Shown piece by piece: positions 37,659-41,303 of a stretch of 41,303 nucleotides of DNA. Below the pieces are notes generated by a model. That model worked only from the letters and a program-made list of their open reading frames with translations, had not been told where the DNA came from and made no database searches. Numbering within the stretch: the stretch's first letter is position 1; each line of letters begins with the position of its first letter. This stretch comes from an uncultured Selenomonas sp. (GTDB lineage: Bacteria > Bacillota > Negativicutes > Selenomonadales > Selenomonadaceae), in the NCBI GenBank assembly GCA_905373085.1, contig CAJPRR010000006.1, positions 1 to 41,303 of the forward strand, read 5' to 3'. The translations under genes and the position numbers were made by a program.

Positions 37659-40049
37659 TTACGCCGCGATCAATTCTTTTATTTTTTGTTCTTCCTTGAG
37701 TTCCCGTATCTTTTTCAGCGAGATATCACGGAATGTATTGGGAATACGCTCCCTCAGTTCCGTAAGTCGAGATGCGATGTCTACATTAGAAGCATCGACG
37801 ATATAAAATTCATTCGGCGGATCGTCGGCGGCACGAGATTGTTTCGCGGATTTCCGGCGCAAAAGTCCGCAGTATTCTAATACGAGAAGATGATTCTTTA
37901 CGGCGCTTACGCTTTTATCGTGATAGGGAAACATACTATTGTAGTATTCCGTGAAATATTCGCATCCAATCTGTAAAGCCGATGTACGAGTCGAACCGCG
38001 CGTTTCCCATAATTGCATGACAGCTTTATAAATCCTCGTTAAAGGAATCGCCCAACGTAATTCCTTTCTATTGACGGCCATTTCAAATACGATCGTATTC
38101 TCTTCTTTCGTGAAAGTTTTCTTCGAAGATATCGTTCTTATACCGTACACATGACAGATGAAACAAAGTGCTCTCATAAAATCTACGTCCGCTATCTCTT
38201 GGACGAGATTTATGATATCTCGATCTTTTCTCTCGCTAAAGTCACGGTACCAATATTCATGCGTCGTATCATTTATGTAAATGGCGCAACTGGGATGATT
38301 GTCGGGACGCAAGACGCTTCTAAAGCATTGTCCCGGTTTAAGATTCAGACCGAGAAATTCAATCATGTTTAACTGTTTAATCATACTCTTTGCATCCGTG
38401 AGCGACAGCTCTATATTGTACTTCGGTAGATGGAAGAAATCTACATTCAGATTTCGGATAGCCTCTATCGTTTGATTCATTTCTTTTGGATTGGAAATGT
38501 GCGGTCGTGAATCTTCTATCTTCTTAGGTTCATAAACAGTCGTACTCATGATCGGTAAAAGTTCTTCTGCCGTGTATCTCCTATCCGTGATATATAAGAG
38601 TTTTACGAGATACGGCTTCATTCCTTTTTTATGATGAATCGTGCCCGGAATCCGAAGAACACGGGAAGCATCTTTCACGGCAGGATCGATATATTGCGTA
38701 ATATTCTCTTCTATGTAACGATGTATGTTGTATTCAATCTCTTTCCATTCATGCAATTTCATGTTTCGATCTTTTTCGTCAATCGCATAATAGAGATGAT
38801 ATCCGTTTCTCGTTTTAACGATAGCCGACGGCATAATAGGAATTTTCTTTAGAGCACGCAAGAATTTCGCTTTCGTTTTTCTCAGTAATCTTGTATCTTC
38901 TATCGGTTTTCCATCGAATTTGAAATCTACGTCGAAACAGAACGCATTGAAAGCCGTAAGATCATGTTCGCTTCTCTGTTCGTATTCCTTTTCCCATGCG
39001 TATATTTTACCGTCCCGATTCATCCTCAGACCTTTTTTTCGTTTTATCGGAGTTTCGTTAATTGAAAAGAATCGATTCTTCTGTATCTTCTTTTTCAAGA
39101 ATATATCGATGATACTATCTTTTGACTGTGCCATCGGCTTTTTGCCCCAAGGCCGATACGTGCGTTTATCGTCGCCTTTAATATGAAGCAAGTCAAAGAA
39201 CCTGCTAATTCTATCTAAGTCTAACTGTGAAACAAGCGTTATTTTCTTTTTATTCTTTTCTTTAACTTCTCCGGCAGTTCCTTTGATTTTTAGCGCATCC
39301 ATGACAAAAGCCAACTTTTCTTTATACTCGTCAGACTGGACATATTGCGTATAAAATCTTCTTTCCTCTTCTCGGGCTAAATCTTCCTCGTCAAGTTCAA
39401 AGGCGAAGTAATTAGCGATAGTAAGCAATCGATCCTCTTCTTCATCTTCTTCCGAAAGCTCCGGCGTATCGTCTTCTTTCTTCTGATCTGATCTCGTATG
39501 AAGATCGGTAGCGTTTTCATCGGGAAGCTCTTCTTTAGATTCAAGCAATCTTCTTTTTTTCAAATTTTCTTCATATCTTCTGATCTGTGTATTCAATAGA
39601 ACCCTATCGAAAGAATTTTCTGCCTGACTCAACTTTTTCTTTAACTCTTCCAATCCTTCTAAGGTGTACGTCTTTTCTTTCCAAAATCTTTCTTCGAAAG
39701 CTTCTATCTCTTCTTCACTAAGTTCTTCTTCTTTTGCCAGCTCTCTGATCTTTTTATTCAGTTCTTCGATTTTTTCTTCCAAGTCATTCTTTTTTCGATT
39801 CCTTACCTTGAGAACAGATTTCGCGATAGGATTGTTTCCCTTTTCTTTTAAGCACTCGATGCTTTTCTTTACCTTAATGAAATCTTCGGTCTTCGAGAAT
39901 ACTTCATATCTATAAGCCCGTAGCTGTTCCGTTAATTCTTCCTTCGGATCCGCGCCGAAGTAATAAGGCTGCCTCTTCATCTTGTCGGCGTTCTTCATCT
40001 TTCTTCTTTTGCTCGGAAAATGAGGTTGTTCAAGGTCTTGTAGGTTCAT
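37659..40049 (-). CDS. Multidomain phage DNA primase (AEP-type) with CHC2-like zinc-finger segment
   Basis: This 796-residue protein has a highly charged coiled-coil region (about residues 35 to 200, acidic patch EEDEEEDRLL at 200-210). The archaeo-eukaryotic primase-like domain (about 365 to 500) has FCFDVDFKFD (metal-binding acids), AIVKTRNGYHLYYAI and DPAVKDASRVLRIPGTIHH. A degenerate CHC2-like motif (about 574 to 620: CFRSVLRPDNHPSCAIYIND, WYRDFSERKDRDIINLVQEI) follows, then a winged-helix-like end (TSALQIGCEYF, SAVKNHLLVLEYCGLLRRKS). No helicase motifs are seen. It would prime phage replication; a separate helicase is expected outside. ATG at 40049 is chosen over GTG one codon up. Confidence 0.82.
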   Translation of the reverse strand: MNLQDLEQPHFPSKRRKMKNADKMKRQPYYFGADPKEELTEQLRAYRYEVFSKTEDFIKVKKSIECLKEKGNNPIAKSVLKVRNRKKNDLEEKIEELNKKIRELAKEEELSEEEIEAFEERFWKEKTYTLEGLEELKKKLSQAENSFDRVLLNTQIRRYEENLKKRRLLESKEELPDENATDLHTRSDQKKEDDTPELSEEDEEEDRLLTIANYFAFELDEEDLAREEERRFYTQYVQSDEYKEKLAFVMDALKIKGTAGEVKEKNKKKITLVSQLDLDRISRFFDLLHIKGDDKRTYRPWGKKPMAQSKDSIIDIFLKKKIQKNRFFSINETPIKRKKGLRMNRDGKIYAWEKEYEQRSEHDLTAFNAFCFDVDFKFDGKPIEDTRLLRKTKAKFLRALKKIPIMPSAIVKTRNGYHLYYAIDEKDRNMKLHEWKEIEYNIHRYIEENITQYIDPAVKDASRVLRIPGTIHHKKGMKPYLVKLLYITDRRYTAEELLPIMSTTVYEPKKIEDSRPHISNPKEMNQTIEAIRNLNVDFFHLPKYNIELSLTDAKSMIKQLNMIEFLGLNLKPGQCFRSVLRPDNHPSCAIYINDTTHEYWYRDFSERKDRDIINLVQEIADVDFMRALCFICHVYGIRTISSKKTFTKEENTIVFEMAVNRKELRWAIPLTRIYKAVMQLWETRGSTRTSALQIGCEYFTEYYNSMFPYHDKSVSAVKNHLLVLEYCGLLRRKSAKQSRAADDPPNEFYIVDASNVDIASRLTELRERIPNTFRDISLKKIRELKEEQKIKELIAA

Positions 40050-40100
40050 CACGTAAAATCACACTTTCTTAATCGAATATTAACTTTATCTATTTCTATT

Positions 40101-40129
40101 ATTATAGATCACAAAAGTCAAAAAGTCAA
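40101..40129 (-). promoter_or_regulatory. Near-consensus promoter of the primase gene
   Basis: On the minus strand TTGACT (40129-40124), a 17-bp spacer and TATAAT (40106-40101), about 50 bp before the primase ATG. The -35 region includes a direct repeat TTTGACTTTTTGACTTTTG. Confidence 0.82.
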
Positions 40130-40236
40130 ACACGTTTCTTCATGCCTCTCACATACTCATTACCCTCATGTTTTTCTTTTTACGATGCCCGAAGACGAGA
40201 AACGAAGTCATCTTTCCAAACAAAACATCTGATGGG

Positions 40237-40254
40237 CTGTCCAATTTTGGACAG
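40237..40254. promoter_or_regulatory. Perfect palindrome CTGTCCAA-TT-TTGGACAG, possible operator
   Basis: Eight-base perfect arms lie about 110 bp upstream of the primase -35 box. It could be a repressor or initiator binding site. The gap 40,050-40,802 otherwise holds the primase promoter, copy C of the repeated element and AT-rich DNA; no convincing gene was found there. Confidence 0.45.
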
Positions 40255-40436
40255 ACACTATTTCTGTACGAATATCGGCCGCCTTTTGCCGCGAATTTTC
40301 AGCGTAATAATGTCGAAACTCGACGACGTTTTGTCTTCGAGTATTCTTTATCATCTACATAATCCAAAACCTCTGTAATGATTTACTCTGATTCTCTTAT
40401 TGCATGTGATAAAACATAAAATAAATTTTCGTCTCT

Positions 40437-40495
40437 TTTCTCTATATATAGTTATATATATGTCTCAACTATCGCTACTTTAGTCCTATTTATCA
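40437..40495 (-). repeat. Repeated intergenic element, copy C (promoter-like)
   Basis: It shares TAGGACTAAAGTAG, GATAGTTGAGACATATATAT and CTATATATAGAGAAAAG with copy A but lacks the ATCTAAAATGATTAT start and has AAC instead of ATC in the AT-rich part. It lies in the gap between the coiled-coil protein gene and the primase, about 390 bp before the primase start. Confidence 0.75.
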
Positions 40496-40745
40496 ATATA
40501 GTATACACACTTATTAAAAGACAATTCAGGTAAAAATATTAGTGTGATTGAATCTTTTTTACCGACGCAAGTTTGCGTTCGTTTTAATATACTTAAAGAA
40601 AAATCTTATTATCTAAACATTCACATAACTGCTCAAAGTCGAAAAGTCGGCTCTGACCTCTTTTATATGTGCAAATATAATTATTTATATAATATACTCA
40701 ACTATATACGTTTCTCTTTTAATACTGAAATCATATACCGTAAAA

Positions 40746-40781
40746 GAAGCCCGCCTTAGATCATGTTCCAAGACGGACTTC
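40746..40781 (-). terminator. Terminator behind the coiled-coil protein gene
   Basis: The arms GAAGCCCGCCTT and AAGACGGACTTC (two mismatches) have a 12-base loop; the minus strand continues TTTTACGG. It lies about 20 bp behind the stop of the gene. Confidence 0.65.
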
Positions 40782-40802
40782 ATATATACCGAAATGATTC
40801 TC

Positions 40803-41189
40803 TCAAGTAAGCGTTTCTTGTTCTTGAACCTTCGATAAAGCGATCTTTTCGTCAACCAGATCTTCTACACTATCATATCCAAGTTCTTTTAGTTTCTGTA
40901 TCTTATCTTCTGGCATTTTTATTGAATTTCTTTTACTTTTCTTTTTAGCTAATCGATTCGCTTCTTTAGCCTTACGCTCTTCAAGCTCTTTTTCTAGTTT
41001 CGCGATTTCGGCGGCGTATTCCTTTCGTTTCTCTTCAAGCTTCTTTTCTTTGTCCTCAATTATCTGAGCAGGAGTCTTTCTGTTTCTCCCCTTCTTTTCT
41101 TGTTCTTGCGTCTTCTTTTGTTCCTGCTCTGCTTGTTCTTTCATCTGTCGTTGCTTTGCTTGCTCTTGTAATCTTTCAGCATAGCTCAT
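40803..41189 (-). CDS. Highly charged coiled-coil phage protein of unknown function (128 aa)
   Basis: It reads MSYAERLQEQAKQRQMKEQA and continues as a Gln/Glu/Lys-rich coiled coil (EEKRKEYAAEIAKLEKELEE, KAKEANRLAKKKSKRNSIKM) with a short C-terminal globular hint (KIQKLKELGYDSVEDLVDEK). The ATG at 41189 is about 8 bases from GGGGGA; an ATG three codons earlier touches that site. The composition suits a structural or DNA-associated scaffold; no family is recognised. It is the most upstream prophage gene visible. Confidence 0.65.
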   Translation of the reverse strand: MSYAERLQEQAKQRQMKEQAEQEQKKTQEQEKKGRNRKTPAQIIEDKEKKLEEKRKEYAAEIAKLEKELEERKAKEANRLAKKKSKRNSIKMPEDKIQKLKELGYDSVEDLVDEKIALSKVQEQETLT

Positions 41190-41303
41190 TTCTTTCATTC
41201 CCCCTTCTAGGTATTGTCCCTTCTGTTTATTTTACACATTTCTGTTTATTTGGTTAATTGTAAAATGAAATCGGACACATAAAAAGGACAAGCAGAAGCG
41301 CCT

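Larger units (their letters stand above)
13050..41303 (-). mobile_element. Prophage with HK97-type head and PBSX-type contractile tail (right end outside the window)
   Basis: From about 13,050 the base composition drops well below the flanking ribosomal genes and almost every gene is phage-like and on the minus strand. The order is coiled-coil protein, primase, nucleases, methyltransferase, terminases, head, tail, lysis. The left limit is set between the intact tRNA promoter (13,038) and the first end repeat (13,103); no attachment-site copy could be matched because the other end is not visible. No integrase, transposase, excisionase or repressor gene was found. Confidence 0.9.

Noticed and set aside
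40208..40354. A 48-codon minus-strand ORF in the gap before the primase
   Set aside because: No clear ribosome-binding site, no recognisable pattern, and it contains the perfect palindrome at 40237-40254, which is better explained as an operator.
40544..40759. A 71-codon plus-strand ORF in the AT-rich gap
   Set aside because: Composition follows the local AT richness, no ribosome-binding site is seen, it opposes the prophage transcription direction and ends inside the terminator hairpin.
13050..41303. Calling the prophage Mu-like
   Set aside because: The end repeats would suit this, but head, terminase and portal are of HK97/P27 type, a primase is present, and no transposase gene is visible in the window.

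Overview
The window combines a GC-rich chromosomal backbone (1 to about 13,040) with most of a clearly more AT-rich prophage (about 13,050 to the right edge). The backbone points to a Negativicutes bacterium, probably Selenomonas or a close relative. It has Firmicutes-type controls (a T-box leader, a ribosomal protein L10 leader, CarD-YacL-IspD gene order) together with a TonB-dependent outer-membrane receptor, as expected of an outer-membrane-bearing Firmicute. The species call is inference; no rRNA or other marker is present.

Backbone, left to right: the start of ispD, a PIN/TRAM membrane protein and carD, all on the minus strand; a small unknown gene; a near-consensus promoter and T-box leader driving an MFS transporter on the plus strand; a shared terminator; then a very large minus-strand TonB-dependent receptor. 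The receptor's signal peptide is separated from its plug domain by a one-base frame error in a run of eight G residues, and it seems to carry a second beta-barrel fused behind the first. Next comes the minus-strand translation cluster tRNA-Thr, tRNA-Met, rpmG, secE, nusG, rplK, rplA, L10 leader, rplJ, rplL, closed by a terminator with no rpoB/rpoC behind it.

The prophage begins just beyond the tRNA-Thr promoter and is transcribed towards the tRNA genes. Read in transcription order (right to left) it has a coiled-coil protein, a primase, a homing-type HNH nuclease, small regulators, a second HNH nuclease, an adenine methyltransferase, small and large terminase subunits, an HK97-type head module (portal, protease, capsid, connectors), a PBSX-type contractile tail (sheath, tube, frameshifted chaperone, tape measure, hub, baseplate, fibre) and a lysis cassette (XhlA-like protein, holin-like protein, amidase). 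A self-contained two-gene moron with its own promoter and terminator sits inside the tail module. The integrase or transposase and the repressor were not found and should lie beyond the right edge.

The non-coding signals deserve most attention: (i) four copies of a 16-bp motif at the prophage end arranged as two pairs with identical 68-bp spacing; (ii) a roughly 65-bp intergenic element found three times in the prophage upstream of different modules; (iii) several prophage genes whose only start compatible with the ribosome-binding site is ATA or ACG; (iv) a canonical A AAA AAC frameshift site in the tail chaperone; (v) terminator-like hairpins between most morphogenesis genes; and (vi) the poly-G tract that may phase-vary the outer-membrane receptor. 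All calls come from reading the sequence; no database search was run.
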